This document shows, in pieces, positions 1 through 6,609 of a stretch of 7,440 bases of DNA. Source of the DNA: Legionellales bacterium UBA4722 (GTDB taxonomy: Bacteria; Pseudomonadota; Gammaproteobacteria; DSM-16500). The notes beneath the pieces are model-generated. The model was not told the DNA's origin, searched no databases, and was given only the letters and a program-made list of their open reading frames with translations. The stretch covers positions 26,653 through 34,092 of the forward strand of contig DHJK01000063.1 in the NCBI GenBank assembly GCA_002404295.1, written 5' to 3'. Made by a program: the position numbers and the translations under genes. Within the stretch, counting starts at the first letter, position 1. Every line of letters starts with the position of its first letter.

Positions 1-3
1 AAG

Positions 4-53
4 CACCCCTCACCCGTCGCTTCGCGCCGACCTCTCCCACAAGGGGAGAGGTG
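4..53. repeat. interspersed GC-rich hairpin repeat (left part may be cut)
   Basis: A 9-bp perfect inverted repeat (30-38 and 44-52) with a 5-nt loop is preceded by a C-rich stretch with TCGCTTCGCGCCGA at its centre. This looks like a REP-type intergenic repeat of the kind dispersed in many proteobacterial genomes; that family link is from memory. No T-tract follows, so it is not a clear terminator for the gene to the left. It lies just upstream of alaS and may extend beyond the window edge. Confidence 0.6.
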
Positions 54-110
54 TTCTAAGCAACTACATAACTTAAATCGCAGAAAAAAATTAACACAGA
101 GGATACGGTA

Positions 111-2729
111 ATGCTAACAAAAAAAAATAACTCCAAAACACACAGTTCAAACGAACTGCGCAACCTATTCCTCGCTTATTTCCGCGACCACAATCACGAA
201 GAAGTCTCCAGCAGCTCGCTAGTACCTGGAAACGATCCTACCTTATTATTCACCAATTCAGGTATGGTGCCATTTAAAGACGTGTTTTTAGGTAAAGAAG
301 AACGTGCTTACCAACGTGCAACATCAGTCCAACGCTGTGTACGTGCCGGCGGTAAACATAACGATCTAGAAAACGTAGGCTACACCGCCCGCCATCATAC
401 TTTTTTTGAAATGCTAGGCAATTTTAGTTTTGGTAGTTATTTTAAACGAGAAGCCATCCAATACGCCTGGACATTTTTAACCGACGTTTTAAAAATCCCC
501 AAAGAAAAATTATGGATCTCCGTCTACAAAGACGACAAAGAAGCTGAAGATATCTGGCTCAACGAAATAAAAATTAATCCCAATCAATTTAGCCGTTGCG
601 GTGAAGCCAGTAATTTTTGGTCGATGGGCGCAACAGGCCCTTGCGGTTCATGCACAGAAATTTTTTACGACCATGGCTCCGATATTGCAGGCGGCCCTCC
701 AGGCAGCCCAGATGAAGATGGCGATCGTTACGTCGAAATCTGGAATCTTGTTTTTATGCAATACGACCGTGCCGCAGATGGCACACTCACCCCTCTACCA
801 AAACCGTCTGTAGATACAGGCATGGGATTAGAACGTCTTGCCGCAGTCATGCAAGGCGTCCATAATAATTATGATATTGATTTATTCCAACAACTCATCA
901 AAGCCACTGCAGCACTTGCTAACATAACTGATTTAACACACGTCTCGTTACGCGTCATCGCAGATCATATTCGCTCTTCTGCTTTTTTAATTACCGATGG
1001 CGTTTATCCTTCCAATGAAGGCCGTGGTTATGTATTACGCCGCATTATCCGCCGCGCATTACGTCATGGTAGCAAACTAGGAATCACTGACGCCTTTTTT
1101 TATAAACTCGTTAAACCCCTCGTCGCTGAAATGGGCGACGCGTACCCTGAATTACGCAAAGCACAAACACACATCGAAAAATTATTACGCCAAGAAGAAG
1201 AACAATTTAGCGTTACACTCACACAAGGCTTAAAACTTTTCGAACAAGCAACAAATGAACTAAAAAGTAAAATGATTCCCGGTGATATTATTTTCAAGCT
1301 ATACGATACTTATGGCTTTCCTGTAGACCTCACCGCAGACATCGCACGTGAACGTCAATTAACACTAGACTATGATGGTTTTGAAACTGCGATGAATGAA
1401 CAACGCGAACGCTCCAGACAATCCAGTAAATTTACCGCTGAATATGCAATCGGTGCAAACATAGATTGCCCCACTGAATTTACAGGCTATAAAGATTTAA
1501 TCACAGAACAAACACCCGATACCGGCAAAATCATCGCTTTATATTGCGATAACAAAGCCGTTGATCAATTAAACACAGGCGAAAAAGGTTCTATCATTTT
1601 AGACCGCACGCCTTTCTATGCAGAATCCGGCGGCCAAGTAGGCGACCAAGGTATCTTAACAACCGATGGTAATTTATTTCGTGTCTTAGACACTCAAAAA
1701 CAAGGCCAAGCTTTTGCACATTTAGGCCAATTAGAAAAAGGCCAACTTAAAATCGGTGATTCCGTTATTGCAAACGTGAATGCTAAACGCCGCGCCGCGA
1801 TCGTTCTCAATCATACTGCAACCCATTTACTGCATAAAATCTTACGCGAAGTATTAGGCGATCATGTTATTCAAAAAGGTTCACTGGTTGAACCCGATCG
1901 CTTACGTTTTGATTTTTCACATACTGCGCCTTTAACAGCAAAAGAAATTGAAACCATTGAACAACGCGTTAACCAAGAAATTCGCTCAAACCATGAAGCG
2001 GTAGTACAAATCACATCCCCCGAGCAAGCTATTAAAAATGGCGCTATGGCATTGTTCGAAGAAAAATACGGTGATCAAGTACGTGTAGTACGCTTTGGCG
2101 ATTCAGTCGAATTATGTGGCGGCACCCACGCGCATCACACGGGCAATATTGGTCTTTTTAAAATTACCTCAGAAGCAGGCGTCGCAGCCGGTATCCGCCG
2201 TTTAGAAGCAGTCACAGGTCAAGGTGCTTTAGACTGGATTGAAAAACGCGAAAATGATTTCAAACAAAAGCTGCGGCAACTCGATGAAGATAAACGCACC
2301 TTAGAAAAACAATTAACCCAGCTTAAAGAAAAATTTGCCGGATCAGCAGCCCAAGATTTAGCTGCTCAGGCCAGAGATATCATGGGTATAAAAGTACTTG
2401 CGCTGATGCTTGAAGACGTTGACAGTAAATCTTTACGCAGCACTGTCGATCATCTCAAAAATAAATTAAATAGCGCAGTGATCGCACTTGCCGTTGTCAC
2501 CGAAGGTAAAATTACAGTAGTGGGCGGCGTAACCCAAGACAATACGTCCAAAGTCAAAGCGGGTGATCTCGTCAATATGATCGCGCTACAAGTCGGTGGT
2601 AAAGGCGGAGGCCGCCCCGATTTAGCAGAAGCCGGTGGCAATCAGCCCCAACACTTAAAAACCGCTCTAGAGTCTGTGTATAACTGGGTAGAAAAAACAT
2701 TGCTCACTTTACAAAAACCACAAGGATAG
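111..2729 (+). CDS. alaS: alanyl-tRNA synthetase
   Basis: This cytoplasmic class II enzyme charges tRNA-Ala with alanine and hydrolyses mischarged Ser/Gly-tRNA-Ala. The 872 residues match the usual length (about 875). The catalytic domain spans roughly residues 13-250, with NDPTLLFTNSGM at 41-52, RCVRAGGKHNDLENVG at 75-90, HHTFFEMLGNFSFG at 95-108 and the class II motif 3 region GMGLERLAAV at 237-246. The editing domain (about 555-700) has all four zinc ligands: H568 and H572 in HTATH, C669 and H673 in CGGTH. A coiled coil near 710-745 leads to the C-Ala domain, which has the glycine-rich GGKGGGRPDLAEAGG at 829-843. AGAGGA at 98-103, 7 nt before the ATG, supports the start; the first dozen residues are a lysine/serine-rich extension before the conserved SSNELR. 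One oddity is GPCGSCTEIF (177-186), where GPCGPC is usual. The gene is followed by a palindrome and then lysC. Confidence 0.98.
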   Translation: MLTKKNNSKTHSSNELRNLFLAYFRDHNHEEVSSSSLVPGNDPTLLFTNSGMVPFKDVFLGKEERAYQRATSVQRCVRAGGKHNDLENVGYTARHHTFFEMLGNFSFGSYFKREAIQYAWTFLTDVLKIPKEKLWISVYKDDKEAEDIWLNEIKINPNQFSRCGEASNFWSMGATGPCGSCTEIFYDHGSDIAGGPPGSPDEDGDRYVEIWNLVFMQYDRAADGTLTPLPKPSVDTGMGLERLAAVMQGVHNNYDIDLFQQLIKATAALANITDLTHVSLRVIADHIRSSAFLITDGVYPSNEGRGYVLRRIIRRALRHGSKLGITDAFFYKLVKPLVAEMGDAYPELRKAQTHIEKLLRQEEEQFSVTLTQGLKLFEQATNELKSKMIPGDIIFKLYDTYGFPVDLTADIARERQLTLDYDGFETAMNEQRERSRQSSKFTAEYAIGANIDCPTEFTGYKDLITEQTPDTGKIIALYCDNKAVDQLNTGEKGSIILDRTPFYAESGGQVGDQGILTTDGNLFRVLDTQKQGQAFAHLGQLEKGQLKIGDSVIANVNAKRRAAIVLNHTATHLLHKILREVLGDHVIQKGSLVEPDRLRFDFSHTAPLTAKEIETIEQRVNQEIRSNHEAVVQITSPEQAIKNGAMALFEEKYGDQVRVVRFGDSVELCGGTHAHHTGNIGLFKITSEAGVAAGIRRLEAVTGQGALDWIEKRENDFKQKLRQLDEDKRTLEKQLTQLKEKFAGSAAQDLAAQARDIMGIKVLALMLEDVDSKSLRSTVDHLKNKLNSAVIALAVVTEGKITVVGGVTQDNTSKVKAGDLVNMIALQVGGKGGGRPDLAEAGGNQPQHLKTALESVYNWVEKTLLTLQKPQG

Positions 2730-2801
2730 TGTGTATTTAATAGACAAAGCAAAAAACATCATGCATTATAGACAATCTAGTAACGGATACACTTATTGCA
2801 A

Positions 2802-2880
2802 CGAAGCTATCATCCTGAGCGGAGCGAAGGATCAACTAAAATTTGAGTGATCCTTCGCTCTGCTCAGGATGACAGCTTCG
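2802..2880. repeat. 33-bp near-perfect inverted repeat between alaS and lysC
   Basis: Arms 2802-2834 and 2848-2880 are reverse complements with two mismatches, around a 13-nt AT-rich loop. The core reads TCATCCTGAGCGGAGCGAAG. It would fold into a long hairpin in RNA. No T-run follows the right arm, so intrinsic termination is unlikely. It resembles the palindromic repeats scattered between genes in many intracellular or environmental bacteria (recollection, not a search). It could affect RNA processing between alaS and lysC or simply be a mobile palindrome. Confidence 0.85.
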
Positions 2881-2928
2881 CGGTAATGGGTCTAAGTAGC
2901 GATAAAGAAAAAAGAGACAGAACATACT

Positions 2929-4179
2929 ATGGCATTATTAGTTCAAAAATTTGGCGGCAGCTCACTTGGCACCTTAGAACGCATCAAACACGTTGCTGGA
3001 AAGATTATTCTCGCCAAACAACAAGGACATCAAGTCGTAGTCGTAGTATCCGCTATGCAAGGCGAGACAGACCGACTGATTCAACTGTGCAATGCACTGA
3101 CAACAGAACCCAATCCACGTGAATACGATGTATTAGTTGCAACGGGCGAACAGGTTTCCATGTCATTGTTATCAATCGCCTTGAATGCAAAAGAATGCCC
3201 AGCGCGCGCATATACAGGTCCGCAAATTGGTATTCAAACCGACTCGGTCCATACACAAGCACGTATTTTAGATGTCGAAACAGAAACTATCCTGCAAGAC
3301 CTTGCGGAAGGCTATGTCGTTGTTATTGCTGGCTTTCAAGGCGTTAATGCCCGTGGTGATACCACAACCCTAGGACGCGGCGGTTCTGACACTACAGCCG
3401 TTGCTATTGCAGCAGCGCTCAATGCAGAAGAATGTCAAATTTATACAGATGTAGAAGGTGTTTTTACCACAGACCCACGCGTGGTTCCACAAGCCTGTTT
3501 ATTGCCCCAAATCAGCTTTGAAGAAATGCTAGAAATGGCAAGCTTGGGCGCAAAAGTGTTACAAATGCGCTCCGTAGAATTAGCCTGCAAACATAATCTG
3601 CCTATACGGGTTCTTTCTACTTTCAGTAATCACCCCGGTACACTTGTGACTTTTGAGGATAAAATTATGCAACGACGTTTAGTCTCAGGTATCGCATTCA
3701 GTCGTGAAGAAGCAATCATTGCCCTGAATGGCGTACCAAATCGAGCAGGGATAGAAGGCCAAATTCTAGGCTTAGTCAGTGACGCTAATATTGAAATAGA
3801 TATGATCGCGCAAAATGCATCAAACAAAGAAACCAATGACTTTACTTTTTCGCTGCATCGTAAAGATTTCCCAAAAACACTGAAAATTATTCAGCAATTA
3901 GCAGACGAACTGGGTATTGCCTCCGTAAGCAGTAATACCAAAGTGGCTAAGCTATCTTTAGTGGGGATTGGGATGCGCTCTCACTCCGGCGTGGCCAGCA
4001 AAATGTTTCAAGCGCTGGGTGGTGAGGGCATCAACATTCAAATGATTACGACCTCTGAAATTAAAATTTCAGTAGTCATTGATGAAGAAAGTTTAGACCG
4101 TGCTATTCACGCTGTGCATGCTGCGTTCGAGCTGGATAAACTTCCTTATGAGAAAAAAAATGCGCTAATGGAAGCTTAA
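2929..4179 (+). CDS. lysC: aspartate kinase (aspartokinase), lysine-sensitive type
   Basis: The enzyme phosphorylates L-aspartate to 4-aspartyl phosphate, the first step to lysine, threonine, methionine and diaminopimelate. It has 416 residues, the size of the stand-alone bacterial enzyme. An amino-acid kinase domain (about 1-245) starts VQKFGGSS (5-12), with the VVVVVSAM strand (36-43), ATGEQVS (71-77) and GRGGSDTTAVA (149-159), which are ATP- and aspartate-binding segments. Two ACT domains follow at about 265-335 and 341-403, where feedback by lysine and/or threonine would act. The start is fixed by the conserved MALLVQKFGGSS and by an in-frame stop at 2893-2895. The Shine-Dalgarno is poor: only a GAGA-like stretch about 12 nt upstream. 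The alaS-lysC-csrA order is known from pseudomonads. An internal start with its own ribosome site lies at codon 247 (separate entry). Confidence 0.97.
   Translation: MALLVQKFGGSSLGTLERIKHVAGKIILAKQQGHQVVVVVSAMQGETDRLIQLCNALTTEPNPREYDVLVATGEQVSMSLLSIALNAKECPARAYTGPQIGIQTDSVHTQARILDVETETILQDLAEGYVVVIAGFQGVNARGDTTTLGRGGSDTTAVAIAAALNAEECQIYTDVEGVFTTDPRVVPQACLLPQISFEEMLEMASLGAKVLQMRSVELACKHNLPIRVLSTFSNHPGTLVTFEDKIMQRRLVSGIAFSREEAIIALNGVPNRAGIEGQILGLVSDANIEIDMIAQNASNKETNDFTFSLHRKDFPKTLKIIQQLADELGIASVSSNTKVAKLSLVGIGMRSHSGVASKMFQALGGEGINIQMITTSEIKISVVIDEESLDRAIHAVHAAFELDKLPYEKKNALMEA
3667..4179 (+). CDS. lysC: possible internal translation start: aspartokinase beta subunit
   Basis: An in-frame ATG at codon 247 of lysC is preceded by GAGGA (3655-3659) at 7-nt spacing, a better ribosome site than that of the full-length gene. 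It sits at the linker between the kinase domain and the two ACT domains, so the product would be a 170-residue pure ACT-domain protein. Known precedents are the aspartokinases of Bacillus subtilis and Corynebacterium glutamicum, made as alpha2beta2 from one gene with an in-frame internal start; their beta chains are about 163-172 residues. Whether this start is used here is inference. Many alpha2beta2-type genes keep a Met at this linker. Confidence 0.5.
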   Translation: MQRRLVSGIAFSREEAIIALNGVPNRAGIEGQILGLVSDANIEIDMIAQNASNKETNDFTFSLHRKDFPKTLKIIQQLADELGIASVSSNTKVAKLSLVGIGMRSHSGVASKMFQALGGEGINIQMITTSEIKISVVIDEESLDRAIHAVHAAFELDKLPYEKKNALMEA

Positions 4180-4402
4180 TAAACCTCCATTTACGGCATA
4201 TTGACAAACTTGAAATAGTAACATTCTGATAAATAGGGGTTTAATTAAAGTTTTAAATCTTATTTGCACATAGCGACCAGATTGTTTACTATTGCAAGCT
4301 TTGAAGTCAACATTAAACAGGTAAAGCCGAGATATTGCCTAGGTAATATTTAGGGAAATCAATAGAAATTATATTATAACAAGGCAGTTTAAGGAGATAA
4401 AT

Positions 4403-4642
4403 ATGCTCATTTTAACAAGACGCGTGGGCGAAACCCTCATCATAGGCGATGACGTTGTCGTCACTGTACTCGGTATCAAGGGAAACCAAGTGCGTATCGG
4501 TATCAATGCCCCTAAAGATGTATCCGTGCACCGCGAAGAAATTTATCAGCGCATTCAACAAGAAAAGAATGCAACCCCCGGTGAGGCTGGCGCAGCACCT
4601 GTTAAAGAAGAAAAGACCAAGAAAGATGAAAGCGAAGAGTAG
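4403..4642 (+). CDS. csrA: carbon storage regulator CsrA (chromosomal copy)
   Basis: CsrA is a dimeric cytoplasmic RNA-binding protein that binds GGA motifs in mRNA leaders and changes translation or stability. It is the global switch of metabolism, motility and, in Legionella relatives, the intracellular life cycle. The N-terminal 57 residues are canonical: MLILTRRVGETLIIGDD, then GNQVRIGINAPKDVSVHREEI, with the RNA-contacting L4 and R44 present. At 79 residues it is longer than E. coli CsrA (61). The extra tail (about residues 57-79) is rich in Lys, Glu and Ala, ends DESEE and is probably disordered. AAGGAG at 4391-4396, 6 nt before the ATG, is a strong ribosome site and contains a GGA that CsrA itself could bind. 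It is followed by tRNA-Ser and tRNA-Arg, as in E. coli. Confidence 0.97.
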   Translation: MLILTRRVGETLIIGDDVVVTVLGIKGNQVRIGINAPKDVSVHREEIYQRIQQEKNATPGEAGAAPVKEEKTKKDESEE

Positions 4643-4733
4643 TCATATATATTCTGCTCAGCATCTCCTCTCCTCACGCAGCATCGACGTGTGTTTGTAC
4701 TAAGCTAATAAGCTAAAAACTGCTTAGCACGTC

Positions 4734-4754
4734 CCTTCCCCCTCCGGGGGAAGG
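4734..4754. repeat. GC-rich hairpin downstream of csrA
   Basis: A 9-bp perfect stem (CCTTCCCCC at 4734-4742, GGGGGAAGG at 4746-4754) closes a 3-nt loop. A further GGAAGGGGG copy follows at 4758-4766, giving a purine-rich tail. This is a very stable hairpin, but no U-run follows it directly; the nearest T-run is at 4782-4787. It may be a fragment of a dispersed repeat like the one at the window's left end, or an mRNA 3'-end stabiliser for csrA. Confidence 0.6.
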
Positions 4755-4850
4755 AAAGGAAGGGGGAAATCAAAATACGCTTTTTTCAAATTATTCCTTA
4801 CCTATGCAGCAAACCTCGCAGTTCCATCTTACCCGTGGCCATGCTATCAA

Positions 4851-4975
4851 CTCTCGTCATTGCGAGCGCGAGCGAAGCAACCCAGTCTTTCAACGCTGCT
4901 TTTGACCTAAATGTTATGTTATTAATCAGCGTTGAAAAGACTGGGTTGCTCCGCTCGCGCTCGCAATGACGAGAG
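4851..4975. repeat. long palindromic intergenic repeat (about 48-bp arms)
   Basis: The left arm (4851-4898) and right arm (4927-4975) are reverse complements apart from one substitution and one single-base indel, around a 28-nt AT-rich centre. The arms carry CGTCATTGCGAGCG and AAGCAACCCAGTC. It has no coding capacity. It looks like a hairpin-type MITE or palindromic repeat of the TCATTGCGAGCG class seen in several host-associated bacteria (recollection). Its family differs from the repeat between alaS and lysC. Confidence 0.85.
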
Positions 4976-5041
4976 TAATGGCACGTTCACGACTGGATCA
5001 GTAGAGCTCACTGAATAGTTAAATATAAATAAGAGTATTAG

Positions 5042-5071
5042 TTGTAATTCCCTCACCTCCGCGCATATAAT
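5042..5071 (+). promoter_or_regulatory. sigma70-type promoter for tRNA-Ser
   Basis: A -35 TTGTAA (5042-5047) lies 18 bp from a perfect -10 TATAAT (5066-5071). The segment after the -10 (CACCGCACG) is GC-rich, as is typical of stable-RNA promoters under stringent control. Expected initiation near 5078 leaves a leader of about 24 nt before the tRNA. Confidence 0.65.
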
Positions 5072-5101
5072 CACCGCACGATTTTTCAAAGCAACATCTC
5101 T

Positions 5102-5194
5102 GGAGAGATGGCCGAGAGGCTGAAGGCGCTCCCCTGCTAAGGGAGTATGGGGTCAAAAACTCCATCGAGGGTTCGAATCCCTCTCTCTCCGCCA
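5102..5194 (+). tRNA. serV: tRNA-Ser (GCU anticodon)
   Basis: A complete 93-nt class II tRNA. The acceptor stem GGAGAGA pairs with TCTCTCC (5184-5190), with discriminator G and an encoded CCA (5192-5194). The anticodon arm CTCCC-CTGCTAA-GGGAG places GCT at 5136-5138, reading AGC and AGU. It has the long variable arm of serine tRNAs and the T loop TTCGAAT. Its place after csrA matches serV of E. coli. Confidence 0.97.
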
Positions 5195-5328
5195 AATTAT
5201 CTTCAATTAATCTCCTGCTACCATTATTCAGTAAATTCCACTGCCCCAATCGTGAACGTAAACGTGCCCAAATGCGTGCCCGTCTTTTCCCTCAGTTAAT
5301 TAAATATCCTAATAAAACAAAAGTCCCC

Positions 5329-5357
5329 TTGACTCCGCCCCCATTTTTTATTACTGT
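5329..5357 (+). promoter_or_regulatory. possible promoter for tRNA-Arg genes
   Basis: TTGACT (5329-5334) is a good -35. A weak -10 TACTGT (5352-5357) follows at 17-bp spacing, so initiation near 5364 would fall about 14 nt before tRNA-Arg(ACG). The -10 is poor, so the tRNAs may instead be read from the tRNA-Ser promoter. Confidence 0.35.
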
Positions 5358-5377
5358 CTGGCATCTTTAATCGCTAT

Positions 5378-5454
5378 GCGCCCGTAGCTCAGTTGGATAG
5401 AGTACCTGGCTACGAACTAGGGGGTCGGGAGTTCGAATCTCTCCGGGCGCACCA
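5378..5454 (+). tRNA. argV: tRNA-Arg (ACG anticodon)
   Basis: A complete 77-nt tRNA with CCA encoded. Acceptor strands GCGCCCG and CGGGCGC pair fully, and the discriminator is A. The anticodon loop CTACGAA gives ACG at 5412-5414, read as ICG after deamination and decoding CGU, CGC and CGA. A20 in the D loop and C35, known arginine identity elements, are present. It corresponds to the argV cluster after serV in E. coli. Confidence 0.97.
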
Positions 5455-5491
5455 CATAAATTAAAGAATAGTCATCCTAGAATCTTCCATT

Positions 5492-5568
5492 GCGCCCGTA
5501 GCTCAGCTGGATAGAGTATCTGGCTTCGAACCAGGTGGTCGGGAGTTCGAATCTCTCCGGGCGCGCCA
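5492..5568 (+). tRNA. tRNA-Arg (UCG anticodon), integration target
   Basis: A complete 77-nt tRNA differing from the neighbouring ACG copy at six positions: one in the D loop, four in the anticodon arm and variable loop (including A34 to T34), and discriminator A to G. The anticodon loop CTTCGAA gives TCG at 5526-5528. The stem still pairs (TCTGG with CCAGG, one G-U), so the gene looks functional. In E. coli the matching cluster carries only ACG genes and CGA is read by inosine, so a UCG species here is unexpected. Its last four bases, GCCA, begin the 14-bp direct repeat that bounds the adjacent element. Confidence 0.95.
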
Positions 5569-5578
5569 GTAAAATCAA
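5565..5578. repeat. att-like direct repeat, left copy (attL)
   Basis: This 14-bp sequence is identical to 7264-7277. It comprises discriminator G and CCA of tRNA-Arg(UCG) plus ten following bases, and it contains the stop codon of the integrase (TCA at 5575-5577 on the plus strand). A short TTAG match continues in register downstream of both copies. Confidence 0.65.
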
Positions 5579-6609
5579 GTAGTTAGGTCACTTACCCCAC
5601 CGCCCCAAAAGCCGACTGTAGTGAATTTTGTAACGCTAACTCTTTCTGCAGCATTTTTTAAATGATCGCTACTGAGATGCGCATAACGCAATACCATCTC
5701 AAATGACGCCCACCCACCAAGCTGCTGCAACTCCTGTAATGACGTTCCATTTTGTACATGCCAACTCGCCCACGTGTGACGTAAATCATGCCAACGAAAA
5801 TTTTCTATGCCGGCCCTCTTTAACGCCTTCTTCCACGCTTTCGTATTGCATTCACTAATTGGTTTACCTCTATAAGAAAATACATTTTGAGGATGCATAC
5901 CAACTTGTTCTCGAAGAATCATAATCGCATCATTATTTAACGGTACTGCAATTGCTTTCTTTGCTTTAGCTTTATCAGGATGTACCCAAGCGTGACGTTT
6001 TACTAAATCAACCTCACTCCATTGTAATTGGGTTACATTTGATTGGCGCAACCCTGTGGCTAGGGAAAATGCTGCCATATCAGCTAAGTGCTTTGGAAGC
6101 TCTCGTAGTAAACGCTCTACTTCCGCGCGCATGATCCATCGAATACGTCGATTTTCTTCCTTTCGCATACGAATAAGAGGCGCTTTTTCCAGCCACTCCC
6201 ATTCACGTTCTGCTTTACGTAGGATGGCTCTCACTACTTCAAGCAGGCGGTTTACAGTCGCAGGCTTCACACCTTCTTTTTGCTTAAGGTTAGCTAATCG
6301 ATCAATACGATCACGTGTAATTTCTTTAAGCTTAAGCTTACTCAAATGTGGGTCTAACCATCTAAGATAAGCTTTATCATCAACAAGACTACGTTTGTGC
6401 TGAGACTCATTCAACCATCGCACTACAGCTTCAGGCCAAGCATGATCAGGCTTCTCTTCGCTATATACTCTGCTCCAAAGATCAGCTTTCAACTTGTCTT
6501 GCAACTTCCGTGCTTCTAGCTTGTTTGAAGTTCTAGTAGTTTCTTGTATTCGAGCTCCACGGTGACAGATGTCAATCCACCAGATATTTCCTCTTTTGTA
6601 GAGTGCCAT
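5575..6609 (-). CDS. int: tyrosine recombinase / phage-type integrase
   Basis: A site-specific DNA recombinase that would insert and excise the element at the tRNA-Arg 3' end. It has 344 residues. The N-terminal arm-type DNA-binding part (about 1-45) starts MALYKRGNIWWIDICHRGAR, followed by a core-binding SAM-like domain (about 55-145) and a catalytic domain (about 160-325). The catalytic set is complete: R188 in LATGLRQSN, a hairpin lysine at K217 or K218, H274 and R277 in HDLRH, W300 in LGGW and nucleophile Y309 in LRYAHL. The start is supported by AGGAGA (complement of 6615-6620) 5 nt before the ATG and by the family-typical N terminus, although it overlaps the upstream HTH gene by 94 bp. 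The stop codon lies inside the 14-bp repeat, next to tRNA-Arg. Transcription runs head-on into the tRNA cluster. Confidence 0.95.
   Translation of the reverse strand: MALYKRGNIWWIDICHRGARIQETTRTSNKLEARKLQDKLKADLWSRVYSEEKPDHAWPEAVVRWLNESQHKRSLVDDKAYLRWLDPHLSKLKLKEITRDRIDRLANLKQKEGVKPATVNRLLEVVRAILRKAEREWEWLEKAPLIRMRKEENRRIRWIMRAEVERLLRELPKHLADMAAFSLATGLRQSNVTQLQWSEVDLVKRHAWVHPDKAKAKKAIAVPLNNDAIMILREQVGMHPQNVFSYRGKPISECNTKAWKKALKRAGIENFRWHDLRHTWASWHVQNGTSLQELQQLGGWASFEMVLRYAHLSSDHLKNAAERVSVTKFTTVGFWGGGVSDLTT

Larger units (their letters stand above)
4643..5101. other. gene-free interval between csrA and tRNA-Ser
   Basis: No convincing coding frame is visible in these roughly 460 bases. The interval holds a GC-rich hairpin, a long palindromic repeat and a tRNA promoter (separate entries). 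A weak inverted repeat, CTAAGC at 4700-4705 with GCTTAG at 4722-4727, lacks a T-tract. The csrA transcript therefore has no obvious intrinsic terminator before 4734. Confidence 0.7.

Noticed and set aside
2847..3122. Plus-strand 91-codon frame overlapping the start of lysC
   Set aside because: It starts in the palindrome, lies in another frame of lysC, and has no recognisable content.
4201..4233. TTGACA at 4201 as a csrA promoter
   Set aside because: The -35 is perfect, but the best -10-like sequence (GATAAA at 4228) is 21 bp away. A TATAAC at 4375-4380 lacks a -35. Neither was firm enough to list.
4734..4790. Intrinsic terminator after csrA
   Set aside because: The hairpin is stable but is followed by a purine-rich tail; the T-run at 4782 is about 28 nt too far.
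5019..5249. Minus-strand open frame over tRNA-Ser containing EREGFEPS
   Set aside because: This is the well-known spurious translation of the antisense of a tRNA-Ser; the frame covers a complete tRNA and its promoter.
5378..5568. CRISPR-like or recent tandem duplication of tRNA-Arg with its flank
   Set aside because: Only the tRNA bodies match; the 37-nt spacer and flanks do not repeat, so this is a normal tRNA cluster.
6056..6370. Plus-strand 104-codon frame opposite the integrase
   Set aside because: An arginine/serine-rich antisense shadow of a convincing integrase gene.
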